The position numbers and the translations under genes are program-made. A stretch of 64,000 bases of DNA from an uncultured Acetatifactor sp. (GTDB taxonomy: Bacteria; Bacillota; Clostridia; Lachnospirales; Lachnospiraceae), in NCBI GenBank assembly GCA_947627115.1, contig CANQUQ010000003.1, positions 114,710-178,709 on the forward strand, read 5' to 3'. This document shows, piece after piece, positions 1 through 10,543 of the stretch. The notes beneath the pieces are model-generated. The model was not told the origin of the DNA, did no database searches, and saw only the letters and a list, made by a program, of their open reading frames with translations. How positions within the stretch are numbered: the stretch's first letter is position 1; each line of letters begins with the position of its first letter.

Positions 1-3000
1 GCACCCGCGCGCTCAAAGGCCACGGTGCTGTCATACTCACAGTTGGTTCCGGGGAACACGGGAATGAACACCTTGGGCCTGGCCACCTTATGCTTGCAGA
101 TATGAACGCTGTCCGCCTTGAAGCTGCGCTCCTCCAGGGGTGCGGCATCCCTGGCCGCCCTGGTGGGGAACACCTTCTCCAGCCTGGAGGTCCATGCCTC
201 CAGGGCCTCTTCCATGGTAATGCGCACATCGCGGCAGGTAAATACAGGCTCTTCCTGCACCGTGCCGACAAGGGTGCAGCGGAATCCGGAATCCAGCACC
301 TCCTCAAGCTTTTCGGGAATGATCTCCACCAGAATATCGCCGATGCCGTTCCCGAACAGATCTTCTCCGTGGATATCCTCCTCCACGGCAACGCCCAGCT
401 TATTTCCGAAGGCCATCTTGGATATGGCGGCCGCCACGCCTTTGGCATCCAGAGCATAGGCGGAGACCACCGTCTTCTCCCGCATCAGCTGTCGGATATA
501 GCCATACAGCTGTGCCACGTCGTCATACATGGGAATCTCAAATTCGTCCTTTTCGATCCGGAAGCGGAGCAGCCTGTCGCCGGCCTTCTTCAGCTCCGGA
601 GTCACAATATCCTGCTGCCGCGCCACATCCACGGCAAAGGATACCAGAGTGGGCGGTACGTCGATGTCATTGAACGTACCGGACATGCTGTCCTTTCCTC
701 CGATGGAGGGAAGTCCGAAACCGATCTGAGCGTCGTATGCGCCCAGCAGGGCCGCAAAGGGCTGGCTCCAGCGCCTCGGATCTTCGGTCATCTTGCGGAA
801 ATACTCCTGGAATGTGAAGCGGATCCTGCTGAAGTCGCCGCCGTTCGCCACGATCTTTGCCATAGATTCCACAACCGCGTAAATCGCGCCGTGATAGGGG
901 CTCCAGGAGGACAGATAGGGGTCAAAGCCGTAGCTCATCATAGTGACGGTATCGGTCTTTCCCTTCAGCACCGGCAGCTTTGCCACCATGGCCTGAGTCT
1001 CGGTAAGCTGATATTTCCCGCCGTAAGGCATCAGCACGCTGCCTGCGCCGATAGAGGAGTCGAACATTTCCACCAGCCCCTTCTGGGAGCAGACGTTCAG
1101 ATCGTTCAACAGGGTAAGCCATGCGCCTTTTATATCTCCCTGCTCCAGCTTTTCGCCCACTGCGGGCAGGGCCCACCTCTTAAAATAATTCTCGCTCTCA
1201 TCGGGTATATCTACCTTTACGGCAGCCTCCTGATGGGCGCCGTTGCTGTCCAGAAAAGATCTCTTGATATCCACGATCTTTTTCCCGCGCCAGTTCAGCA
1301 CCAGCCTCGGCTCCTTTGTCACCTCGGCCACGGCCACGGCCTCCAGATTTTCCTCCGCGGCATAGCTTAAGAACCGCTCTGTATCTCCGGGATCCACCAC
1401 CACGGCCATGCGCTCCTGAGACTCCGAGATCGCGAGCTCGGTGCCGTCCAATCCGGCGTACTTCTTGGGGACCTTATCCAGATCTACGGTAAGGCCGGGC
1501 GCCAGCTCTCCGATGGCGACGGATACGCCGCCTGCGCCGAAATCGTTGCATTTTTTGATGATACTGCTCACCTCAGGACGGCGGAACAGCCTCTGGATCT
1601 TTCTCTCCGTGGGCGCATTGCCCTTCTGCACCTCCGCGCCGCAGGTCTCGATGGACTGCTCCGTATGCACCTTGGAGGAGCCCGTCGCGCCGCCGCAGCC
1701 GTCACGTCCGGTACGGCCGCCCAGCAGAATGATGATATCCCCAGGATCCGAATTCCCTCTGATCACGTTCTCTCTGGGAGCCGCGCCCATAACGGCGCCA
1801 ATCTCCATACGCTTCGCCACGTAATCGGGGTGATATATTTCCTTGACAAGTCCCGTCGCCAGACCGATCTGATTTCCGTAGGAGGAATAACCGTCCGCGG
1901 CGCCGCGCACCAGCTTTTTCTGAGGCAGCTTTCCCTTGATGGTATCCGACACGGGAACAGTGGGATCGGCCGCGCCGGTAACGCGCATCGCCTGATACAC
2001 ATAGCCCCTTCCTGAGAGAGGATCCCGGATCGCACCTCCCAGACAGGTCGCTGCGCCGCCGAAGGGCTCGATCTCCGTAGGGTGATTGTGTGTCTCGTTC
2101 TTAAAGAACACGAGCCATTCCTCGGTCTCCCTGTGACTGCCGTAATCCATCTCCACAGGCACGATCACGGAGCAGGCGTTGATCTCGTCGGACTCCTCCA
2201 TATCCTGAAGTCTGCCTTCCTTTTTCAGCTTTTTCATCGCCATGAGGGCCAGGTCCATCAGACAGACAAACCTGTCCTTCCCATCCGCGTAGATCTCCTC
2301 GCGCGTGTCAAGATAGCTCTGATAGGTGGTCTCGATAGGGGAGCGGAAATAACCCTCTCCAAACTCCACGTCCGTCAGCTCGGTCAGAAAGGTGGTGTGG
2401 CGGCAGTGGTCGGACCAGTATGTATCCAGCACACGAATATCGGTCATGGAGGGATCGCGCCCCTCCTCGTTCCTGAAATAATTCTGTATATGCAAAAAAT
2501 CCTTGAACGTCATGGCAAGGGAGAGGGAATCGTACAGTGCCCTCAACGCCTCTCCGTCCATCCCGATAAATCCCTCAAAGACGGAAATATCATCCGGTTC
2601 GTCGAACACGGTGATCAGCGTGTCCGGCTTCTTCTCATCCGTCTCACGGGAATCCACCGGGTTGATGCAATAGGCCTTGATCCGCCCGAAGTCCTCCTCG
2701 GAAATATTTCCCAGGATCATATAAGTAATTGCAGTGCGGATCACCGGTTCCTGATTCTCGTCCAGGAACTGAATACACTGCACTGCGGAGTCTGCTCTCT
2801 GATCGAACTGTCCCGGCAGATATTCCACGGAGAACACCCTCGCTCCCTCCGGGATCTCTATTTTTTCCGGGTACAGATCATCCACAGGCGGCTCCGAAAA
2901 AACTGTCCTGCAGGCCATTTCAAACACCCGGTCGTCAATATTCTCCACGTCATAGCGGATAAATACGCGCACCCCTTCCGCTTCAATGCCAAGGTAATTC

Positions 3001-3080
3001 TTCAGCTCCTCGTAAAGCTCTTTTGCCCTGACCGCATAGGGGCCCTTCTTTTCCACATAGATACGCCTAACGCTTCCCAT
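1..3080 (-). CDS. purL: Phosphoribosylformylglycinamidine synthase (PurL), C-terminus truncated by window edge
   Basis: Minus-strand reading from ATG at 3080 (MGSVRRIYVEKKGPYAVRAKELYEELKNYLGI...) is open to the window start. It contains DTYWSDHCRHTTF, FKNETHNHPTEIEPFGGAATCLGGAIRDPLSGR and FPGTNCEYDS, typical of large-form PurL. Confidence 0.95.
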   Translation of the reverse strand, partial: MGSVRRIYVEKKGPYAVRAKELYEELKNYLGIEAEGVRVFIRYDVENIDDRVFEMACRTVFSEPPVDDLYPEKIEIPEGARVFSVEYLPGQFDQRADSAVQCIQFLDENQEPVIRTAITYMILGNISEEDFGRIKAYCINPVDSRETDEKKPDTLITVFDEPDDISVFEGFIGMDGEALRALYDSLSLAMTFKDFLHIQNYFRNEEGRDPSMTDIRVLDTYWSDHCRHTTFLTELTDVEFGEGYFRSPIETTYQSYLDTREEIYADGKDRFVCLMDLALMAMKKLKKEGRLQDMEESDEINACSVIVPVEMDYGSHRETEEWLVFFKNETHNHPTEIEPFGGAATCLGGAIRDPLSGRGYVYQAMRVTGAADPTVPVSDTIKGKLPQKKLVRGAADGYSSYGNQIGLATGLVKEIYHPDYVAKRMEIGAVMGAAPRENVIRGNSDPGDIIILLGGRTGRDGCGGATGSSKVHTEQSIETCGAEVQKGNAPTERKIQRLFRRPEVSSIIKKCNDFGAGGVSVAIGELAPGLTVDLDKVPKKYAGLDGTELAISESQERMAVVVDPGDTERFLSYAAEENLEAVAVAEVTKEPRLVLNWRGKKIVDIKRSFLDSNGAHQEAAVKVDIPDESENYFKRWALPAVGEKLEQGDIKGAWLTLLNDLNVCSQKGLVEMFDSSIGAGSVLMPYGGKYQLTETQAMVAKLPVLKGKTDTVTMMSYGFDPYLSSWSPYHGAIYAVVESMAKIVANGGDFSRIRFTFQEYFRKMTEDPRRWSQPFAALLGAYDAQIGFGLPSIGGKDSMSGTFNDIDVPPTLVSFAVDVARQQDIVTPELKKAGDRLLRFRIEKDEFEIPMYDDVAQLYGYIRQLMREKTVVSAYALDAKGVAAAISKMAFGNKLGVAVEEDIHGEDLFGNGIGDILVEIIPEKLEEVLDSGFRCTLVGTVQEEPVFTCRDVRITMEEALEAWTSRLEKVFPTRAARDAAPLEERSFKADSVHICKHKVARPKVFIPVFPGTNCEYDSTVAFERAG

Positions 3081-3097
3081 CTCTTTCCTCCGGATAC

Positions 3098-3682
3098 TCA
3101 GATTTCCACTCCCAAAGACTTTAATATGTACATGATCTCGCGATCCACAGTGTCCGCCGTAATACCGATCGTCTGCGCGGATATCTTCAGACCCTCCAGC
3201 ACAAATATGATATTCCGCGCCGTGCCCGCACAGTCCTCACAGTAGAACTCTCCGTTGTCCACACCGGTCTCGATCAGCTTCTCTATGATCTTCACCGCAG
3301 AATCGAACTGCTTTTTCAGCACATTGTCCTTTCTGGCGGGCTGGTTCTCAAAATAGAACTCATACACTGCCTGTGTCAGTGTATCCTTTTTTCTCAGCAG
3401 CTCCTTTTTCTGCTCCTGGAGAAAAAGGACCAGTATGTCCGCCGCCGTGGCATCCTCGGTAATGCTGTCGGAGAAAACGTCGTCCGCCTCCTCGCTCTCC
3501 AGCTTCATCACCTCCATAAAGATCTGGCTGGTACTGTCAAAATACAGGTAGAGGCCGCCCCTGCTGATATTACAGGCCTCGACGATGTCCTTCATGGTGA
3601 CCTTCTTAAAGCCCTTTTCCACGAACACCTTTCTGGCCGTCTCCAGTATGAACTTCCTCTTTTGTATTGATTTTTCTCCCAT
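3098..3682 (-). CDS. TetR/AcrR family transcriptional regulator
   Basis: N-terminal HTH: KRKFILETARKVFVEKGFKKVTMKDIVEACNISRGGLYLYF. Confidence 0.9.
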   Translation of the reverse strand: MGEKSIQKRKFILETARKVFVEKGFKKVTMKDIVEACNISRGGLYLYFDSTSQIFMEVMKLESEEADDVFSDSITEDATAADILVLFLQEQKKELLRKKDTLTQAVYEFYFENQPARKDNVLKKQFDSAVKIIEKLIETGVDNGEFYCEDCAGTARNIIFVLEGLKISAQTIGITADTVDREIMYILKSLGVEI

Positions 3683-3695
3683 GTCTGTTCCCTTT

Positions 3696-4169
3696 CTATC
3701 CGATGTCCAACGGCTTATCCCAATATTCGAAAATTTTCTGCATCTGCTTTAATATCAGGTAAAAAATGTTCTCCTGTACCGCCTGGCTCCAGAGGACTCC
3801 CTTGGTCATGCCGCCCAGCACATACTTGGACAGGATTCCCCGCAGCAGATCCCAGTCCTTCAGATCTGCGGACTCAATGATCCTTCTCTCGTCGTCATGT
3901 GTCTTGATCCTGTTTCGGGTGTATATGTAAGAATAATTGCGGTCCATCAGGGGCGATTTTGAAGCCTCTCTGACAAAGCTCAGCAGAGTGGAATCGTATA
4001 CCGGGAAGCGCAAGGTGTTCTCCGTGAACTCAGCCCCCTGATAATAGCTGCTCCCCGGCTTCCCTGCATTGCTTTCGAACCAGGGCAGATATCGCAGAAA
4101 TGGCATTGCCATCTGCTTGTACCCCTGCAGAAGTTCCTGTCGGTATTCCGTATTCCGGTCCATACACAA
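3696..4169 (-). CDS. Conserved hypothetical protein
   Basis: 157-aa ORF in the same direction as the TetR gene with a short intergenic gap. No recognised domain. Confidence 0.6.
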   Translation of the reverse strand: MCMDRNTEYRQELLQGYKQMAMPFLRYLPWFESNAGKPGSSYYQGAEFTENTLRFPVYDSTLLSFVREASKSPLMDRNYSYIYTRNRIKTHDDERRIIESADLKDWDLLRGILSKYVLGGMTKGVLWSQAVQENIFYLILKQMQKIFEYWDKPLDIG

Positions 4170-4364
4170 TCGCTCTCCCTCTTATGTTGGTCTAAAAAGT
4201 GACACATATGTATTTTTATTTTATCACAAATTTAATAAAAGTACAGTAGAAAATTGCAGATACTTTGTTGTATACTATTGTAAGGCACCTGAAAGGCCAT
4301 TTATGGTGCAATCATTCACGATAATATCCGGCCGCTTCAGGCCGGCGGGAGGGACATCGGAAAC

Positions 4365-6650
4365 ATGGCAGGAACTGCATTGAAAAAAGGGACGAAAATC
4401 TATAAGAACGGACAGCCTATGACCGCGCTGCACCTGATCACAGGCGGCGCCGTACAGGCAGAATATCCCGGAGGCACCTATCTGCTGAGGAAGGGCGACG
4501 TGATAGGCATCTGCGAGATCTGCTCGGAGATCCACTTCCTGGGCTACACCGCCGCCGAGGACACCGTCATTATGACTTATCCGGTCAACAATCTGGAGGT
4601 GCTGGACGACCTGCTTCAGAGGCATCCCGACGTGGCAAGGGTATTCATTCTGTCACTGTTCCGACAGATCAACACTCTTCTGGGACAGAGCGCGCTTTCG
4701 GAGATGAACTGCGCCGATCTGTATCAGAATCTGAAAGCAGACTATGAAAAATATCAGGCTCTCTGCAGCCGTCACCGCATTGCACCGAGGACTCTGGACG
4801 GAATACAGGACATCGCTTCCTACATCGTGGGCGAGGATCAGGATATTTGGCTGAACAGCTACTACCTGGGGCTTCAAAATGTCTACTCCAGAGAGTCCGC
4901 AAAGGCTATGACACAGGAGCCCGGCATTTCACTGGGCATGCTGCGCAAGGGGAGCCTCGATTTCCGCAAGACATACACTCTGCTGGATGAGCAGTACCAG
5001 TACTGCAGCCAGCTTCTGCAGTATTATTTCAATTCCGCCGGAAACGATCTGTTCGATTTTTATACCTCGCTCTACTATCGTCTCGGAGCAGATTCCGCAG
5101 ACGCCGCTTCCCTCCGCGCGGACATCGAGCGTATGATCCAATACCTTGAAGGGAATCCTGTGCTGGACGCCGCTCAGGTAAAACAGCGCGCGGAAGGATT
5201 CCGCAGCAAGCTCTCCGTCCCTTCCTCCGACAGGAGCGCCGAAGCAAAAAAGGACAATTCTCTCAACTCTGCCATTTTGTCCGAGCTGGCCGGCAGCCTG
5301 AACACGATCCTGGAATTTGCCGGGCCCAATTTTGAAAAGGCGGAATCGTTCCGGCAGCATGTGAACGCTTACAAGGGCATGGAGGACAGGAACGCCGTAG
5401 ACGATGTGAGCAGCCGTCTGCGCAGGAACCTGACCGCAGAATTTTACGAACTCTATTCGACCGTCTTCGAGCACTCCCTCTCAACGCCGTACATGCCCAT
5501 TCCGGTAAAAATGTTCCTGCATTTCGGATATGTGGACGAAGAGCTGGCAGGCGACGACAACTGTATGACTTTATATAATCTGATCTTCGGCATGGAGGAT
5601 CAGAGCGCTTTCGGTCTGTATACCTTCTACCAGTGGCTGATGGCTATATATAACGATCAGAAGACCCCCAGCCGCAACGAATTTGACGAGGATTATTCCG
5701 ACTATCTCCACAAGCAAAAGGCATCCGGCAAGCTCAGCGCCTCCCAGCTGAACGCTCTGGAGAATGATCCCATGAGCAAGGTGAATTATGAGCTTCAGAA
5801 TATGTTTCCCCAGGTCAACAAGATCACCTTTGGCCGAATCAGCATCTTCTGCCCTATTTTTACGGCAGACAACGTGCTGAAGGACCTGAAGGCTTCCTAT
5901 GTCAGCCTTTCACAGGTCAACAAGGCCATTGACACGATCAGAAGCGTCGATTTCTCAGCTTTTTACCGGGAGAGCCTGGACTATGACAACATGGAGCTGA
6001 TGGGCAAGCAGCCGATCCATGTGGAGTATCTGCCCGATATCATCCTGATGCCCAACGTGGGGATACGGGGCGTCATGTGGCAGGAGATCGAGGGAAAGAA
6101 GCGCAACAGCCCCGGAAGGATGTTCTTCTCCATATTTCATATGGAGGACATCAATACTTCCATGGTCCGACTGGCCGGAGAGTTCCGTTGGGAAATGTGC
6201 AAACGCATTCAGGGAGGCCGCTGGAACGATGTTTCGGAGCGTTCCCTCACCAGCGAATATTTCGACTATGTACAGTTCTACCGCAAAAATCACGACCTCA
6301 GCGCCGAGGCAAAGGAGCGCGTCCGCATCAGTCTTCAGAGGGCCAAGAACAGCTTCAAGGAGATGTTCGTCCGTGATTACATAATATGGGTATTGTTCGA
6401 GGGCAACAATTCGCCCCGGCTGAATAAGGTGGCCCGGAAAATTCTGTTCACCTACTGCCCCTTCCCTGAAAGGGTCATGGCAGGCATGTCCCAGAACCCT
6501 CTCTATTCCGAGCTTTTGGAGCGGCGCAAGATCCTGACCATGCAGCGCATCCGCCATCTGGAGATACTGGCACAGAAGATCAAAAACACCGGCGCCGACG
6601 TGCCCGACACTCTGCAAACGGAGATCCGCTTCGTGCAGGGAAAGATTTAA
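4365..6650 (+). CDS. Large protein with N-terminal cyclic-nucleotide-binding (Crp-like) fold and a long uncharacterised C-terminal region
   Basis: 761-aa ORF. N-terminus KKGTKIYKNGQPMTALHLITGGAVQAEYPGGTYLLRKGDVIGICEI resembles a cNMP-binding beta-roll. No HTH seen. Confidence 0.75.
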   Translation: MAGTALKKGTKIYKNGQPMTALHLITGGAVQAEYPGGTYLLRKGDVIGICEICSEIHFLGYTAAEDTVIMTYPVNNLEVLDDLLQRHPDVARVFILSLFRQINTLLGQSALSEMNCADLYQNLKADYEKYQALCSRHRIAPRTLDGIQDIASYIVGEDQDIWLNSYYLGLQNVYSRESAKAMTQEPGISLGMLRKGSLDFRKTYTLLDEQYQYCSQLLQYYFNSAGNDLFDFYTSLYYRLGADSADAASLRADIERMIQYLEGNPVLDAAQVKQRAEGFRSKLSVPSSDRSAEAKKDNSLNSAILSELAGSLNTILEFAGPNFEKAESFRQHVNAYKGMEDRNAVDDVSSRLRRNLTAEFYELYSTVFEHSLSTPYMPIPVKMFLHFGYVDEELAGDDNCMTLYNLIFGMEDQSAFGLYTFYQWLMAIYNDQKTPSRNEFDEDYSDYLHKQKASGKLSASQLNALENDPMSKVNYELQNMFPQVNKITFGRISIFCPIFTADNVLKDLKASYVSLSQVNKAIDTIRSVDFSAFYRESLDYDNMELMGKQPIHVEYLPDIILMPNVGIRGVMWQEIEGKKRNSPGRMFFSIFHMEDINTSMVRLAGEFRWEMCKRIQGGRWNDVSERSLTSEYFDYVQFYRKNHDLSAEAKERVRISLQRAKNSFKEMFVRDYIIWVLFEGNNSPRLNKVARKILFTYCPFPERVMAGMSQNPLYSELLERRKILTMQRIRHLEILAQKIKNTGADVPDTLQTEIRFVQGKI

Positions 6651-6687
6651 AACACAAAAAGCATTCCGTTCGGCGGAAAACAAGAAG

Positions 6688-7053
6688 TTATATTACCGAA
6701 TAGCCGGCATGAAGGAGAGCATCGCAAGCCTTGTCGAAGCTCTCCTTCTTGACAAGAATGTAATCTGTGTTATATGTGGAGACCGCAAATATCCCTATCT
6801 GACGGTCCGCAAGCACCGCTGCGATCGGAGCCAGTATTCCGATCAGGGAAAAGTCCAGAACGCCTTGGATTCGGAAGGCTTTCCAGCCGTCTTCCCGTGC
6901 CTCTGTCCGCAGCGGCACATGCTCCGTCCTGCATACCAGCGAAAGTTCTTCATCGGTCTTTGCGATAAAGAAGAATTCGTCCGCCAGGATCTCCGGACAC
7001 AATTCCCTGACTTTGCATACCGACAGGTCATATGGCAGCTTTTTCAATTCCAT
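6688..7053 (-). CDS. ACT domain-containing protein
   Basis: 121 aa; ...FSLIGILAPIAAVLADRQIGIFAVSTYNTDYILVKKESFDKACDALLHAGYSV, typical of ACT_7/CASTOR-like proteins. Confidence 0.75.
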   Translation of the reverse strand: MELKKLPYDLSVCKVRELCPEILADEFFFIAKTDEELSLVCRTEHVPLRTEAREDGWKAFRIQGVLDFSLIGILAPIAAVLADRQIGIFAVSTYNTDYILVKKESFDKACDALLHAGYSVI

Positions 7054-7188
7054 TGCCTTTTCCTCCGAAATTTTTCATTTAATTCTAGTTACTGAGGGTA
7101 CTTAAAAATCTTAAAGCAACCACGCCCATCAAATACCTATTAAATCAGATAAAACTATAGCTGGCCCAGCAATTCAAAAATAAAAATT

Positions 7189-10100
7189 CTATGTATGTTC
7201 AATTTGAGGTCTTTTATGTAGAGTATTTTCATACCAAGAGCTTAATATATTTGAACGAAGTTTCTGCATCTTCTTTATTTCTCTTGAAGCATAGTAAATA
7301 TCTGTATCAAGGTAAGGCCACGGTAATATTGCAGCCTCCGTTTGTTGTTTTAGTATTAACGGATTTTCACTATTATCTTTAAGAAGTTTGGTATACTCAC
7401 CAAATATTGCCGGACAGTTCTTCTCCAATAAAGCAGGAATAGATGGATATACAATTTTGTTAATCATATCAGATGCCCAATACCCAGTTATTGATAAGTC
7501 AATCGGGTTTACATATATATGACTATGAAAATCAATGTCAATTATGCTCCCATGAATTGTACCAACTCCACCAATTCTTTTTATCAAATCTGCAACATGT
7601 TTTTGAAATGAAGTAAACTTGTCAAGTGGTGTTTTTATCATAGAAACCATAGCGTCCATATTATCATAATAGTACTGGACATCCTGATTTTCTAATTTTT
7701 TCATAGCGCCGCCGTTAAGAATAGTGAGACGACCACTTCTTGATTTGTGAATAAAACAGTAATACCCGTTCTTTTTTAACATATAGAGTACATTTACTTC
7801 TCGCTGGAAACTCATTGATATATTTTTCCCTCGGTAGAAGTCATTATATTGCTCACTCGTAATCTCAAATATGCCATCTTCATAATCAATAAAGCAATCA
7901 TAATCGTTATCAATCAAAAAAGCTTTCAAACGAGGCGTCTCACTATGATATCCAACTTGATTGTCCGAATAAATTCTATACTCACCATCATCATGAAAGA
8001 AATTCCTGTGTGTATGTCCACTTACATAGACATAATTTTTATCATAATCTGCTTCTTTGCACCAATCTTTTTTAGGTGTATGCGTTAAAATAATCGTGTT
8101 CTTATTATCCAGAATAGGGCGTAACCGCTTATACAAATCTTCAAAAATTTTAGATTCGTTTATTTCAGTAGTCCTGTCCACAGTCATTCGATAAATACCG
8201 TTATCGGCGTTAAACTCCATATTATATCCCGAAAAACCTAATCCACCAAAAATCACATATCTTACGTTTCGTAAGCGATCAGCAATTTGCGTTTCATTCA
8301 TTTGACACAAATCATGATATTTAATCAAGTGTATTCCTGCGTTTGAAGCGGCAAAAAACCCACAATCTTCTTTGTAAAGAAGATCGTTATGAAGTAAATA
8401 CATACCATATTCTTCTAAAATAGTTCGATACTTTGAAACAATCTGCTCTATTTGAAAGTCCGGAAAACTCCATAACTCATGATTTCCAAGTGTAAACACA
8501 ACCAGTGCGTTCCGATGTAATGTTTTAGAAAGCATCTTTACAAATAACTGAAATATTCTAATATCTGATGCTACATCGCCATCAATTAATAGTAGACTGC
8601 TTGCTTCATTAGCAATCGTATCAACTATTTTTTGAATCACATATATAATATCTTCTTTTGAACGACAACCTGCGTTTTGTATTCTGTGCATAAGATGAAG
8701 ATCCGAAATATAGTGAACTCTTTGGCATTTGCAATCCAATGACATATCAAAAGCTGATAAATCTTTTCTCTCAGCTTCTTCTGTTAAGTTTCTCGATGTT
8801 TGGAGAACTAAGGCTGTTTCATTTTCATTCCTTTCTACACAATCAAAAGATTTTATCAAATTTTCATTAATTACTTGTGTATCATATTTCAAACCAAACT
8901 TTTCACATAAAGAGCTTTTCATTTTAGAATTTGTAAAGTCAATATTATCCCACTCTTCTAAAAACATCAATCCATCGCAAAAAAGTAGATTGGCTTCAGA
9001 CAAATCTCCTTTCAAAAAAGCAACAAAATCAAAGAAATAAGCAAAGGAATGTTTGTATTCTTTTATCACACTACCAGATGTACTACACCACTGTTGTGTC
9101 ACATAGAATTTTTTGTCGTGATAGTATTTTTTTATCAAATAAGTAACCTCTATATCTGTACAAACCGGCAATTTCGTCGTTTCATCAATAACGTAATTAG
9201 AAAAATCCGCATCACATTCAAGTGCGCCTGATAAATCACAATATGTTAAATCTCCGTTTCTATAACTAATAAACTCATCAAAGGTTTCAAAATACCTATA
9301 AATTGTTGCTGTAATTGGGAAATATATATTATCCTCTTGATAGCCTTGAGTTTCTTCGCAATAGTAGTGTGTTTTTTTATCAAAAAAAGCTTTTGAACGA
9401 AATTTAATTTTTCCATCTTTCAAGCAGCATACATAATCTTTCAAGTTCCTCTTATGTTTATATATCGTACACTTTGCTCCAGATGAATAATTAAATGATT
9501 GTATAACATCATCAGGATTATATATTGAACATAATTCGTTTATCAATTTGCATCTCGGATAAGCGCCGGAAGACATATATTCCATAACAATAGAGAAGCG
9601 TTGTTTATCCTTGACATCTGTAAAAATGTACTGAAAAAAGAAAAAGCTAACATCTACAATGGAATAAATCTCAGATTTTTTATAATTTTCCACCACTTTT
9701 ACCAATTCATCATAACTACTACAATTATTAAATTTTTTAATCCACTGTTGACAACATTTATGAATTTGACTTCCTTCTTCATAATTATCTTTTTCTTCAT
9801 TCGATAATGCCAATGAATATTCATCTATTGTGTCTTCGACAAACGCTTTTTTTGCCATTAACTTTTTTGCGTCAATATTTTTAGAAATAGATATTCTCGA
9901 AAAAGGACAAAATGCATAGCAAGCATTATCATAAATATCTCCATTCAAAAAGTCAAAATAAGAATCAAAATTATCAAACGATTGATAAACGCTTCTTTTG
10001 TGTTCCACACCATCTGTGTCCACATAAATTAACGTTTCTTCAACAAAGAAAGAATTGGAAATAATATCAAATCCTCTTTTCCCTGTTATACGAAAACCTG

Positions 10101-10218
10101 CTTCTCGTTCAAAAGTCACAAGCTGAATATCATCCTTATATTCTTTTGGAACATCAAAAACCCTGATTTTTTTTCTCTTCAATTGTCTAATTATTTCTTT
10201 GACTTCTGACTTTACCAT
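7189..10218 (-). CDS. Calcineurin-like metallophosphoesterase with three N-terminal repeat modules
   Basis: 1009 aa. MPE motifs ISDLHLMH, LLIDGDVASD, FTLGNHELW, ILTHTPK, YVSGHTHRNF. N-terminal half repeats FxxFxxYxxGD[LI]xxAxL three times. Confidence 0.85.
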   Translation of the reverse strand: MVKSEVKEIIRQLKRKKIRVFDVPKEYKDDIQLVTFEREAGFRITGKRGFDIISNSFFVEETLIYVDTDGVEHKRSVYQSFDNFDSYFDFLNGDIYDNACYAFCPFSRISISKNIDAKKLMAKKAFVEDTIDEYSLALSNEEKDNYEEGSQIHKCCQQWIKKFNNCSSYDELVKVVENYKKSEIYSIVDVSFFFFQYIFTDVKDKQRFSIVMEYMSSGAYPRCKLINELCSIYNPDDVIQSFNYSSGAKCTIYKHKRNLKDYVCCLKDGKIKFRSKAFFDKKTHYYCEETQGYQEDNIYFPITATIYRYFETFDEFISYRNGDLTYCDLSGALECDADFSNYVIDETTKLPVCTDIEVTYLIKKYYHDKKFYVTQQWCSTSGSVIKEYKHSFAYFFDFVAFLKGDLSEANLLFCDGLMFLEEWDNIDFTNSKMKSSLCEKFGLKYDTQVINENLIKSFDCVERNENETALVLQTSRNLTEEAERKDLSAFDMSLDCKCQRVHYISDLHLMHRIQNAGCRSKEDIIYVIQKIVDTIANEASSLLLIDGDVASDIRIFQLFVKMLSKTLHRNALVVFTLGNHELWSFPDFQIEQIVSKYRTILEEYGMYLLHNDLLYKEDCGFFAASNAGIHLIKYHDLCQMNETQIADRLRNVRYVIFGGLGFSGYNMEFNADNGIYRMTVDRTTEINESKIFEDLYKRLRPILDNKNTIILTHTPKKDWCKEADYDKNYVYVSGHTHRNFFHDDGEYRIYSDNQVGYHSETPRLKAFLIDNDYDCFIDYEDGIFEITSEQYNDFYRGKNISMSFQREVNVLYMLKKNGYYCFIHKSRSGRLTILNGGAMKKLENQDVQYYYDNMDAMVSMIKTPLDKFTSFQKHVADLIKRIGGVGTIHGSIIDIDFHSHIYVNPIDLSITGYWASDMINKIVYPSIPALLEKNCPAIFGEYTKLLKDNSENPLILKQQTEAAILPWPYLDTDIYYASREIKKMQKLRSNILSSWYENTLHKRPQIEHT

Positions 10219-10332
10219 ATCATTTCCTCCAAATATCTTGATTTTTTCTGCTTAATCAATAATTTTTTATCAAATGCTGAAACAAGTCGGCAGTTTCTTT
10301 GTCTATTGCCGCAGACTATCCAATCTATCCAG

Positions 10333-10456
10333 CAATCATCACCATTACATCGTCAACGAAAATCTGGTTTTGCTTCTGCTCCGCCAGTATGTCCCACATG
10401 GCTTGAAACATAGCAACAGTCACAGCTTCTCTAGGCGGTTCTCTGTTCTCAATTTA
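10333..10456 (-). pseudogene. Remnant C-terminal coding fragment
   Basis: Minus frame reads IENREPPREAVTVAMFQAMWDILAEQKQNQIFVDDVMVMIAG*, a coherent protein-like tail with no start and a stop just upstream. Confidence 0.35.
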
Positions 10457-10543
10457 TTCTTTTTAACATATATAAACTATCCATGATTAAATATCAACTC
10501 AGTAATCTTTGAACAGTCCCACAATTCCGAAAAGGAACATTCT

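Noticed and set aside
90-3245. Long plus-strand ORFs (426 aa, 387 aa)
   Set aside because: Antisense to purL; His/Leu/Arg-rich artefact translations of a GC-rich coding gene. The minus-strand frame has clear PurL homology.
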